Below are positions 1 through 5,193 of a DNA stretch of 6,503 nucleotides, in pieces (position 1 is the first letter of the stretch; every line of letters begins with the position of its first letter). A program made the position numbers and the translations under genes. The notes below the pieces were generated by a model that worked only from the letters and a program-made list of their open reading frames with translations, was not told the DNA's origin and searched no databases. The DNA comes from Hyphomicrobiales bacterium (GTDB lineage: Bacteria > Pseudomonadota > Alphaproteobacteria > Rhizobiales > Beijerinckiaceae), in assembly GCA_028290595.1 (NCBI GenBank), contig JAQGJO010000010.1, positions 1 through 6,503 on the forward strand. Reading direction: 5' to 3'.

Positions 1-767
1 TGCGCGCCCCAGGGATGCGCGGCGGTGCGCGCCACGGCGGCGTTGCCCCAGATGTCGCGATAGCCCGGGAAGTAGGGCGGCTCGTAGAAGAAGCTGTGGT
101 GCATGAACGGCAGATGCATGTCGTTCATGACTTCCCACAACGGGTTCAGGTCCGGATCGTCGATCGGCATGCCTTCCGGCAGCGACGGCCATACGGCCGC
201 GACCCAGCTTTCCTTGCCGATGCGCTTCAGTTCCTTGACGGCCCATTCGATGTTGTGGCCCGGAGCGAGGAAGAGGCCGCGCAGACGCTTCACGTCCGGC
301 GAGCAGAAGTCGCGCATGTAGTTGTGGTAGGCGTCGTAGATGCCGGCGGTCAGGCCCGGCTCGAGAGCGGAGGAGGCGGGGGCCCAGGTGCCCGGGATCA
401 GCAGGTTGACGTCGACGCCTTCCTTGTCCATGTCTTCCAGACGGCCCGTCGGGTTGTCGTGCTGGATGCGCTCATGGCAGATCTCGGTCGAGACGTTCTG
501 CACGCGGCCTTCGACGGCGGTGCCGCCCTTCGGCTTCACGTAGTCGGGCTTCTGGCCGGCGATGCGGTCATAGGCGATCGGGTTCACCTTAATCGTGTGC
601 CAGGTGTCGGTCGGATGACCGCGGCCAGCCGGCGAATTCATCGCCTTCACGTAGGGCTTCAGTTCGTCCCAGCGCGCCTTGACGGCATCGCCCGCATAGC
701 GATGCAGCACTTCGAGGGACGGGGTGACGTGGGCATCCACGTCCAAAACACGGTAACCATTGCGCAT
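1..767 (-). CDS. Amidohydrolase family 2 (ACMSD-like TIM-barrel metal hydrolase/decarboxylase), 3' part missing
   Basis: The reading frame gives 255 residues and is still open at the window edge, so the C-terminal part is missing. The N-terminus reads VLDVDAHVTPS (residues 7-17), the D-x-H metal-binding opening typical of Amidohydro_2 proteins (D11, H13). Residues 203-224 (DDPDLNPLWEVMNDMHLPFM then HH) match the family segment where a strand ends in a metal-ligand histidine (H223 or H224). Members are cytosolic divalent-metal enzymes that hydrolyse or decarboxylate, often on aromatic acids such as aminocarboxymuconate or resorcylate; the substrate here cannot be read. The ATG start is supported by an AGGAG six bases upstream. 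Codon choice is strongly biased toward GC-ending codons plus CGT, which suggests good expression. It is divergent from a LysR regulator that probably controls it. Family call is confident; the exact reaction is not. Confidence 0.9.
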   Translation of the reverse strand, partial: MRNGYRVLDVDAHVTPSLEVLHRYAGDAVKARWDELKPYVKAMNSPAGRGHPTDTWHTIKVNPIAYDRIAGQKPDYVKPKGGTAVEGRVQNVSTEICHERIQHDNPTGRLEDMDKEGVDVNLLIPGTWAPASSALEPGLTAGIYDAYHNYMRDFCSPDVKRLRGLFLAPGHNIEWAVKELKRIGKESWVAAVWPSLPEGMPIDDPDLNPLWEVMNDMHLPFMHHSFFYEPPYFPGYRDIWGNAAVARTAAHPWGA

Positions 768-772
768 ATTTC

Positions 773-778
773 TCTCCT
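773..778 (-). promoter_or_regulatory. Ribosome binding site of the amidohydrolase gene
   Basis: The minus strand reads ACAGGAGAGAAAT directly before the ATG, a near-ideal Shine-Dalgarno core about six bases from the start. It fixes the start codon of the amidohydrolase. Confidence 0.75.
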
Positions 779-864
779 GTTGCCTTGATGGCGGTAGCCA
801 GCGCGAAAATCTAGTCGTGCGGATGGTATGGACCGCTCACCAGCGAAGCAAAAAGGATTTACAA

Positions 865-894
865 ATACTAATATAAGTTTACCTTATAACTCAA
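865..894 (-). promoter_or_regulatory. Candidate promoter of the amidohydrolase gene
   Basis: On the minus strand TTGAGT (894-889) is followed after 18 bases by TAGTAT (870-865), each matching four or more positions of the sigma-70 -35 and -10 consensus. The 18-base spacer (871-888) is almost exactly filled by the palindrome at 872-888. The implied transcript would have a leader of about 90 bases. The call rests on sequence resemblance only, and other -10 choices in this AT-rich stretch are possible. Confidence 0.35.
872..888. promoter_or_regulatory. Palindromic LysR-type operator (LTTR box) in the divergent intergenic region
   Basis: TATAAG-TTTAC-CTTATA is a perfect 6-bp inverted repeat around a 5-base centre. 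It contains the ATAAG-N5-CTTAT form of the T-N11-A LTTR box. It lies in the 179-base gap between the amidohydrolase and the divergent LysR gene, where such a regulator normally binds. Binding by the adjacent regulator is inferred. Confidence 0.6.
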
Positions 895-946
895 GTTTTG
901 ACCGCTGCGGCGGGCCTAATTTCACCTCCAAAAGCCGTGACGACCG

Positions 947-1876
947 ATGAATGACCGCCAATTACGCTATGCCCTAACTGTCTGGCGCGAACGCAGTTTC
1001 AGCAAGGCCGCCGGCCGTCTGAACGTCTCCCAGCCGGCGGTCAGCGACCAGATCCGCCTGCTCGAGGAGGAATTGGGCTTCGAGCTGTTCCAGCGGACCG
1101 GCCGGGGCGTCGAGGTCACCTATGTCGGGCGCACCTTTTTACAACATGCCGAACAGGCCATGTCGGGCATTCTCGGCCTGTCGGAGACCGCGCGCCAGCT
1201 GCGCGGCGACGGCCCGCGCGGCTCCTTCACCATAGGATTCAGCTCCGGCGTCGCCCAGGACATCGTACCGCGCGTGATGGCCAGCCTGGCCGACATGCTG
1301 CCGCGCGTGCGCCTGGAAGTGGTCACGGCGACGACGCGCCGCATTCACCGCTTCATCCTGGAGCGCCGCCTGGATGCCGGTATCGCCATCCAGTCCGATC
1401 CGCGCAGCGTGCCGGAAGAGTTGATCAGCGAGCGCGTCTCCAGCATCGAAATGGCGCTGATCGTGCCGTGGAGCCATCCGCTCGGCAAACGCGGGGCGCG
1501 CGCCATCAATCTCGCCGATCTCAAGGACGAACGGCTGATCGTCAACGAACCCGACATCGGCTACGGCCAGTTCGTGCAGACCGTATTCACCGACCAGGGC
1601 CTGCTGCCCAACGTGGTGGCGCGCGCCGACGACGTCGATACCATCAAGCTCATGGTGATCTCGGGCGTCGGCCTTGCCGTGCTGCCGCGCGGCTGCGCCG
1701 CCAATGAAGTCGCGCTCAAGCAGTTGCGCGTGTTGCCGATCCGGCCGCAGCACGAAGTGCCGATCACGCTGATCCGCCATCCCGGCGCCTTGACGCCGGC
1801 GGCGGAAGCCTGCGTCAAGCTGTTGCGCGCCGCCTTGCTGGCCGAGACGGCAGCCGCCGCCCGCGCGGCAGGTTAA
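947..1876 (+). CDS. LysR-family transcriptional regulator
   Basis: This is a complete 309-residue protein, the normal size for a LysR-type transcriptional regulator. Residues 4-62 are the winged helix-turn-helix: the stretch RSFSKAAGRLNVSQPAVSDQ (16-35), followed by an LLEEELGFELFQR linker helix (38-50), is the family signature. From about residue 92 (GSFTIGFSSGVAQDIVPR) the type 2 periplasmic-binding-like effector domain begins; the segment around DDVDTIKLMVISGVGLAVLP is its conserved C-terminal part. Such proteins act as tetramers on DNA and respond to a small metabolite. It is divergent from the amidohydrolase, with a T-N11-A palindrome between, so control of that gene and of itself is the likely role; its inducer may be a substrate or product of that enzyme. 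No strong ribosome binding site precedes the ATG. A second ATG four bases downstream is out of frame. Confidence 0.95.
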   Translation: MNDRQLRYALTVWRERSFSKAAGRLNVSQPAVSDQIRLLEEELGFELFQRTGRGVEVTYVGRTFLQHAEQAMSGILGLSETARQLRGDGPRGSFTIGFSSGVAQDIVPRVMASLADMLPRVRLEVVTATTRRIHRFILERRLDAGIAIQSDPRSVPEELISERVSSIEMALIVPWSHPLGKRGARAINLADLKDERLIVNEPDIGYGQFVQTVFTDQGLLPNVVARADDVDTIKLMVISGVGLAVLPRGCAANEVALKQLRVLPIRPQHEVPITLIRHPGALTPAAEACVKLLRAALLAETAAAARAAG

Positions 1877-2574
1877 GTGGCGCCCTCATCGGCGCGCTTG
1901 CCGCGTGCGAATTCGAACATGCGCAAGAACACTTCCGGCGGCTGCGCGCCCGATAAGGCGTAGCTATTGCCCATGACGTAGCAGGGCACCGCGTTGACGC
2001 CGCGCACGCGCGCCTGCACGTCGGCCTCGCGCATCGCCTCCAATCCGCCGTCGCCGCGCAAGTAGGTTTCGACGTCGCCGCGCGGCAGTCCCTGGCCGGC
2101 GGCAATGTCCGCCAGAACGCCGGGATCGCCGATGTCGCGCCCTTCGGCGAAATAGGCGGCGAACAAGGTTTCGACGAGGGCGTCGGCAGCAGTCTCGCTC
2201 GCGCCGTCCCGTTGCTGGGTCCAATCGATCAGGCGATGGGCGGCGAGCGTGTTGGGCATGCGGCCGATGCGGTCGAAGGCGAAGCGCAGGCCCTCGGCGG
2301 CGCCTTCCTTGGCCAGGCGATCATGGATGAAGGCGACCCGCTCCGGCCCGCCCAGCTTCCAATTCAGGTAAGCCTCGCGCTCCATGCCCTCGGCCGGCAT
2401 CGTCGGGTTGAGCTGGAAGGGATGCCATTGCCGCTCCAAGCGGACGTCGCCCCCATGAGCTCCTGGGCCGTCAACGGAACCGCGCCACAGGGTTTCGGCG
2501 CGCTCCAGGCGACGCTTGCCGATGTAGCACCAGGGACAGACGAAATCGGCATAAATGGCGATGCGCATGGCCAT
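1873..2574 (-). CDS. FrnE-like DsbA-family thiol oxidoreductase
   Basis: The protein has 233 residues from the chosen ATG. It opens with a thioredoxin-fold strand and the active-site motif DFVCPWCYIGKRR (10-22) with C13-P-W-C16, the FrnE/DsbA form. It goes on with WHPFQLNP and a PNTLAAHRL segment in the helical insertion, and ends with NAVPCYVMG (cis-proline P197) and YALSGAQPPE, all typical of the FrnE subgroup. There is no signal peptide, so it is probably cytosolic, catalysing disulfide exchange or related thiol chemistry; annotations of relatives as polyketide biosynthesis dithiol-disulfide isomerase are historical. C198 next to the cis-proline is an extra cysteine. The start is uncertain: TTG at 2580, ATG at 2574 or ATG at 2568 are all in frame, and only weak purine-rich sites precede them. 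The stop overlaps the LysR stop by four bases. Related 2-hydroxychromene-2-carboxylate isomerases are less likely because both active-site cysteines are present. Confidence 0.93.
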   Translation of the reverse strand: MAMRIAIYADFVCPWCYIGKRRLERAETLWRGSVDGPGAHGGDVRLERQWHPFQLNPTMPAEGMEREAYLNWKLGGPERVAFIHDRLAKEGAAEGLRFAFDRIGRMPNTLAAHRLIDWTQQRDGASETAADALVETLFAAYFAEGRDIGDPGVLADIAAGQGLPRGDVETYLRGDGGLEAMREADVQARVRGVNAVPCYVMGNSYALSGAQPPEVFLRMFEFARGKRADEGAT

Positions 2575-2609
2575 GCTCAAAATGCGGTGGGAATGCCTAA
2601 AAAGCCATA

Positions 2610-2655
2610 TTTATCAGACTTTAGAGATAAAGCTTTCCTTAAGTTTATCGCTTTA
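2610..2655. repeat. Cluster of nested inverted repeats between the divergent FrnE-like and pentapeptide genes
   Basis: This AT-rich stretch holds CTTTA-GAGA-TAAAG (2619-2632), TTTATC-N10-GATAAA (2610-2631), GATAAA-N12-TTTATC (2626-2649) and TAAAGC-N16-GCTTTA (2628-2655). The same half-site is used in alternating orientation, so alternative pairings are possible. It lies in the 133-base divergent intergenic region, where promoters and an operator for one or both genes are expected. No clear -35/-10 pair could be picked. Confidence 0.4.
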
Positions 2656-2707
2656 GGGTGAGGAATCGTTGCCCCCCATCCAAATCGCCTTGGCTGGCCG
2701 GTGATTC

Positions 2708-4030
2708 GTGAACATTGAACCCATGTCCTTGCCGCCCGATCATCCCCTCATGCCCGCTGGAAGCCTCGCCATCACGCTCCGTCGCCACCGGGATTTCCTC
2801 GAGGGCAAGCAGGGGGGCCTGCGCGCGAACCTGACCGGCATGAGCCTGTCGGGTATCAACCTGAGCAGCCTGATCCTGCGCAGCGCCGTCTGCGCCTCGA
2901 CGAACTTCAGCCGCAGCATGATGGTCGGCACCGACCTCAGCTTCGCCGATCTGTTCCGCGCCGATCTGCAGCATTGCAACCTGACCGGCGCCAATCTGTT
3001 CCGCGCCGACCTCAAGGGCGCGCGCATGCGCGGCGCCAAGCTCACCGAAGCCAATCTCAACGAAGCCGATCTCCGCGCCGGCGCCTATCTCGACACGGCG
3101 GAGGAAGACGCGCCGACCGATCTGCGTCATGCGCGCCTCGACCGCGCTGAAATGCGCAAGGCGAACCTCTCGCAGGTCCGCCTCAACGACGCCTCCATGG
3201 TCGAGGCCAACCTGCAGGACGCGGTGCTCTACGGCACCGATCTCAGCGACGTGAACCTCGCCGACGCGAACCTGTCGGCCGCCAAACTGAAAGGCGCCAA
3301 TCTCTCCGGCGCCAACCTGTCCGGGGCCAATCTCGAAAGCGCGACCTTCCAGGGCTGCAACCTGCAGGGCGTGCGTCTGACCGGCGCGAATCTCCATGGC
3401 GCCGATTTCTCCAATGTCGATCTCAGCGGCACCATCACCGCGCGCCGGCCGGAAAGCCTGCCGCTCGATATCCAAAAGATCCTGCGCGCCCACATGAACT
3501 GGATCGAAAGCAACGGCACCAAAGGCGAACGCGCCGATCTGCGCAATTGCGACTTGAGCGAGATCAGCCTCGAAGGAATGAACTTCAATGGCGCGATTTT
3601 CATTCAGGCGGACTTGCGCGGCGCCATCCTGACGAAGTGCAAATTCCTGCTCGCCGATCTCTCGGGCGCCGACCTGACCCACGCCAATCTGATGGGCGCC
3701 GATTTGATGGGCGCGAATCTGTCGGGGGCCAATCTCAGCCGCGCCCGTTTGCGCCGCGCCAACATGGGCCCGGCGACGATCTGGCGGCCGGACGGGCAGA
3801 ACGCCGCCCGCCTGTGGTCCGTCAATCTCAGCCGCGCGAATCTCGTCTTCGCCGACCTGTCCGAGAGCAATCTGAAAGAAGCGAACCTGATGGATGCCGA
3901 CCTGCGCGGCGCCGATCTGACCGACGCGGACCTCGAAGAGGCGAACCTGCGCCGCGCCAACATTCAGGACACCATCATCGACCCCGAGATGGCGCAGACC
4001 TTGGCCGCCGCCATCAACAGCGGCGCCTAA
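2708..4030 (+). CDS. Pentapeptide-repeat protein with two capped repeat modules
   Basis: The protein has 440 residues, mostly A-(D/N)-L-x-x five-residue repeats that fold as a right-handed quadrilateral beta-helix. Block one runs from about residue 40 to 242, broken at 127-137 (YLDTAEEDAPT). Block two runs from about 275 to 424, broken at 356-370 (ATIWRPDGQNAARLW). Each block is preceded by a similar motif: LRRHRDFLEGKQGGLRANL (24-42) and LRAHMNWIESNGTKGERADL (259-278), both L-R-x-H-x-x-(F/W)-(L/I)-E with a later G-x-R-A-(N/D)-L. There is no signal peptide or membrane segment, so it should be cytosolic. Function cannot be read: some pentapeptide proteins mimic DNA and protect gyrase (Qnr, MfpA), most are uncharacterised scaffolds. 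The GTG start has only a weak ribosome site; an in-frame ATG at 2723 is the alternative. It converges on the PAS_5 gene with a 10-base gap. Confidence 0.92.
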   Translation: MNIEPMSLPPDHPLMPAGSLAITLRRHRDFLEGKQGGLRANLTGMSLSGINLSSLILRSAVCASTNFSRSMMVGTDLSFADLFRADLQHCNLTGANLFRADLKGARMRGAKLTEANLNEADLRAGAYLDTAEEDAPTDLRHARLDRAEMRKANLSQVRLNDASMVEANLQDAVLYGTDLSDVNLADANLSAAKLKGANLSGANLSGANLESATFQGCNLQGVRLTGANLHGADFSNVDLSGTITARRPESLPLDIQKILRAHMNWIESNGTKGERADLRNCDLSEISLEGMNFNGAIFIQADLRGAILTKCKFLLADLSGADLTHANLMGADLMGANLSGANLSRARLRRANMGPATIWRPDGQNAARLWSVNLSRANLVFADLSESNLKEANLMDADLRGADLTDADLEEANLRRANIQDTIIDPEMAQTLAAAINSGA

Positions 4031-4040
4031 AGCGTCCCTG

Positions 4041-4550
4041 TCAGGCTTTTTTCTCGCGCAGCTTTTGCGTGTAGCAGCAGAGCAGATGGGTGACGGTTTT
4101 GCCGTCTTCGGAGAGGGGCAGGGCGACGCGGTCGAACTCGATAAAGGAGCGGCCAACGGCAGCGAGAGAGGACGAGCGGAAATCGGGCTCGCGCGTCCGG
4201 ACCACCGTCTGAAACCGCTCCAGCGTCGGTTTCATCTCCGGGCCGAGTTCTCCGACCATCAGGCCCTTGAGCGGCCGGTCGTGGGCTTCTTCCACTTCCG
4301 AACCTGCCAGGCGGATGCGGAAATCGCGCCCCTCGTCGACGACTTCGAGAATCATGAGCGTGCTGAGACAATCATAGATGTCGACGGGATCGATGTCGCG
4401 CCGCGCCGGCAAGACGCCGTCGCCGGACTTCTTCAACCAATATTCGTAAATCTTGCGGATTTTCACATCGGACAAGGCGCGCTCGCGCGCGCTGATATCC
4501 GGGGCCCCGGCAGGGTGAGGCGGGGAGGGGTCGGAAGAATTGGTCGCCAT
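4041..4550 (-). CDS. Stand-alone PAS domain protein (PAS_5 / DUF1457-like)
   Basis: This protein of 169 residues has a low-complexity proline- and serine-rich N-terminus (1-18) followed by one PAS_5-type domain (about 28-165). Recognised features are KIRKIYEYWLKKS (30-42), LPARRDIDPVDI (47-58), an FRIRLAGSEVEEAHDRPLKG segment, and the C-terminal FDRVALPLSEDGKTVTHLLC. No output domain, membrane segment or signal peptide is present. PAS_5 proteins are common single-domain proteins of Alphaproteobacteria with mostly unknown function, presumed to sense or bind a partner. The ATG start has only a weak GAG upstream; a TATAGT -10-like box lies about 45 bases before it. It converges with the pentapeptide gene and no clear intrinsic terminator separates them. 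Confidence 0.85.
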   Translation of the reverse strand: MATNSSDPSPPHPAGAPDISARERALSDVKIRKIYEYWLKKSGDGVLPARRDIDPVDIYDCLSTLMILEVVDEGRDFRIRLAGSEVEEAHDRPLKGLMVGELGPEMKPTLERFQTVVRTREPDFRSSSLAAVGRSFIEFDRVALPLSEDGKTVTHLLCCYTQKLREKKA

Positions 4551-4594
4551 CAGACTCGGGCCGCCGACACGCTACGCAGCAACAACGCCATCAA

Positions 4595-4625
4595 ACTATA
4601 CCTTTCGTTCGGCACGCATACGCAA
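4595..4625 (-). promoter_or_regulatory. Candidate promoter of the PAS_5 gene
   Basis: On the minus strand TTGCGT (4625-4620) is followed after 19 bases by TATAGT (4600-4595), a five-of-six match to the -10 consensus. It lies 45 bases upstream of the PAS_5 start. The long spacer and imperfect -35 suggest a weak or activator-dependent promoter. Confidence 0.35.
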
Positions 4626-4634
4626 AACGCTCAA

Positions 4635-4661
4635 TCATACTGAGTGTCATATTTCATACTG
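4635..4661. repeat. Direct repeat TCATACTG upstream of the PAS_5 promoter
   Basis: TCATACTG occurs at 4635-4642 and again at 4654-4661, a period of 19 bases, with a partial copy TCATATT at 4647-4653 between them. Relative to the PAS_5 promoter candidate this lies just upstream of the -35 region, a typical place for an activator. The regulator is unknown. Confidence 0.4.
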
Positions 4662-4711
4662 CAGCCTCATGCAACTTTGGCATGGGCCATTGGGATAGGA
4701 CGCAAGGGGTG

Positions 4712-4740
4712 GTGACAGGCCTTCCAAAAAGCCCTAATGC
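4712..4740 (+). promoter_or_regulatory. Candidate promoter of tRNA-Ser
   Basis: GTGACA (4712-4717, five of six to the -35 consensus) is followed after exactly 17 bases by TAATGC (4735-4740), a weak -10. The start of transcription would fall a few bases before the tRNA, giving a short leader as is usual for single tRNA genes. Confidence 0.45.
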
Positions 4741-4751
4741 TCTCGCCGTTC

Positions 4752-4841
4752 GGAGGGGTGGCCGAGCGGTTTAAGGCACCGGTCTTGAAAACCGGCGGGG
4801 GTTCACGCCTCCCGTGGGTTCGAATCCCACCCCCTCCGCCA
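4752..4841 (+). tRNA. tRNA-Ser (anticodon UGA)
   Basis: This is a complete 90-base tRNA including an encoded CCA. The acceptor stem pairs GGAGGGG (4752-4758) with CCCCTCC (4831-4837); the discriminator is G4838 and CCA is 4839-4841. The anticodon stem CCGGT/ACCGG encloses the loop CTTGAAA (4784-4790) with anticodon TGA at 4786-4788, which reads UCA serine codons and other UCN by wobble. The T arm is GTGGG-TTCGAAT-CCCAC (4814-4830). A long variable arm (about 4796-4813) confirms the class II type expected of serine tRNAs. Only a short T-run (4848-4853) follows, so no clear terminator hairpin is seen. Confidence 0.98.
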
Positions 4842-4875
4842 TTTCCCGTTTTTAATTAGCCAAGTAGGTCACTGA

Positions 4876-4896
4876 CGGCCGTGCTTTGCACGGCCG
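4876..4896. repeat. Perfect 9-bp inverted repeat (strong hairpin)
   Basis: CGGCCGTGC-TTT-GCACGGCCG is a perfect 9-bp stem with a three-base loop, lying 34 bases after the tRNA. It is not followed by a T-run on either strand, so it is not a standard intrinsic terminator. It may end or stabilise the tRNA transcript in a Rho- or RNase-dependent way, or belong to a structured RNA. Confidence 0.7.
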
Positions 4897-4978
4897 AGGG
4901 GAATCGAATCCGCCCCCGGCTATCCCCGCACAAGGCCCCCGCTGCGATCTGGTGAGACGGGGATTCTCCGCATAGAAA

Positions 4979-5078
4979 TTAGGGAACCCATACTTAAATT
5001 CCTCGTCATTTCCGACGCTCAAGGCACAAGCTAGAATTAAGCCAATCAGCGCCTTAAGGACTTCAATCTTAGGGAACC
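4979..5078 (+). repeat. 10-bp direct repeat TTAGGGAACC, two copies 90 bases apart
   Basis: TTAGGGAACC is found at 4979-4988 and again at 5069-5078 in the same orientation, upstream of the response regulator. Both contain GGAAC, the -35 core of alphaproteobacterial EcfG promoters, but only the first has a fitting -10 partner. Confidence 0.6.
4983..5007 (+). promoter_or_regulatory. Candidate EcfG-type (general stress response) promoter
   Basis: GGAAC (4983-4987) is followed after 16 bases by CGTC (5004-5007). The known EcfG consensus in Alphaproteobacteria is GGAAC, 16-17 bases, CGTT, so this is a match with one mismatch. It points toward the response regulator and kinase; the transcript would carry a leader of about 180 bases. 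Sequence match only. Confidence 0.4.
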
Positions 5079-5100
5079 GTTGCTGTCCGTCGCTGATTTG

Positions 5101-5120
5101 TTAATATCTTAACGACTTAA
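5101..5120. repeat. Three TTAA motifs in 8-base phase
   Basis: TTAA starts at 5101, 5109 and 5117, giving the tandem form TTAATATC, TTAACGAC, TTAAC. It also forms the inverted repeat GTTAA-TATC-TTAAC (5100-5113). It lies 73 bases before the response regulator start and could be an operator. The spacing does not fit the CtrA motif. Confidence 0.4.
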
Positions 5121-5193
5121 CTTTTCCGCAATACGGACTAACGAGCACTCCACGGCTGCGGCGATCAAGCCGATACAGCGCATACGACAGATC

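Larger units (their letters stand above)
4842..5193. other. Non-coding intergenic region between tRNA-Ser and the response regulator
   Basis: I find no convincing gene in these 352 bases on either strand. The stretch is compositionally mixed: the first 120 bases are GC-rich and rich in inverted repeats, the rest is AT-richer. It contains a strong hairpin (4876-4896), a tRNA T-arm-like fragment (4897-4920), a CCCCG-N16-CGGGG inverted repeat (4937-4962), a 10-bp direct repeat (4979-4988 and 5069-5078), an EcfG-like promoter match and three TTAA motifs. A small RNA or a long regulated leader for the response regulator are both possible. Confidence 0.6.

Noticed and set aside
15..788. Open frame of 257 codons on the plus strand over the amidohydrolase
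   Set aside because: It is antisense to a gene with clear family motifs and a good ribosome site, and the translation matches nothing recognisable.
2645..4156. Long open frame of about 500 codons antisense to the pentapeptide gene
   Set aside because: It arises because the five-codon repeat with GC-rich codons leaves the opposite strand free of stops. Its product is a low-complexity mirror of the repeat, and it also overlaps the end of the PAS_5 gene.
4876..4896. Intrinsic terminator of the tRNA gene
   Set aside because: The stem is strong but no T-run follows it on either strand, so it is listed only as a hairpin.
5073..5102. Second EcfG promoter at the downstream GGAAC copy
   Set aside because: No CGTT-like -10 is found 16-17 bases further on; the nearest CGTC is 10 bases away and TGTT is 21 bases away.
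5101..5120. CtrA cell-cycle regulator site
   Set aside because: The CtrA motif needs TTAA, seven bases, TTAA. The copies here are four bases apart, or twelve between the outer two.
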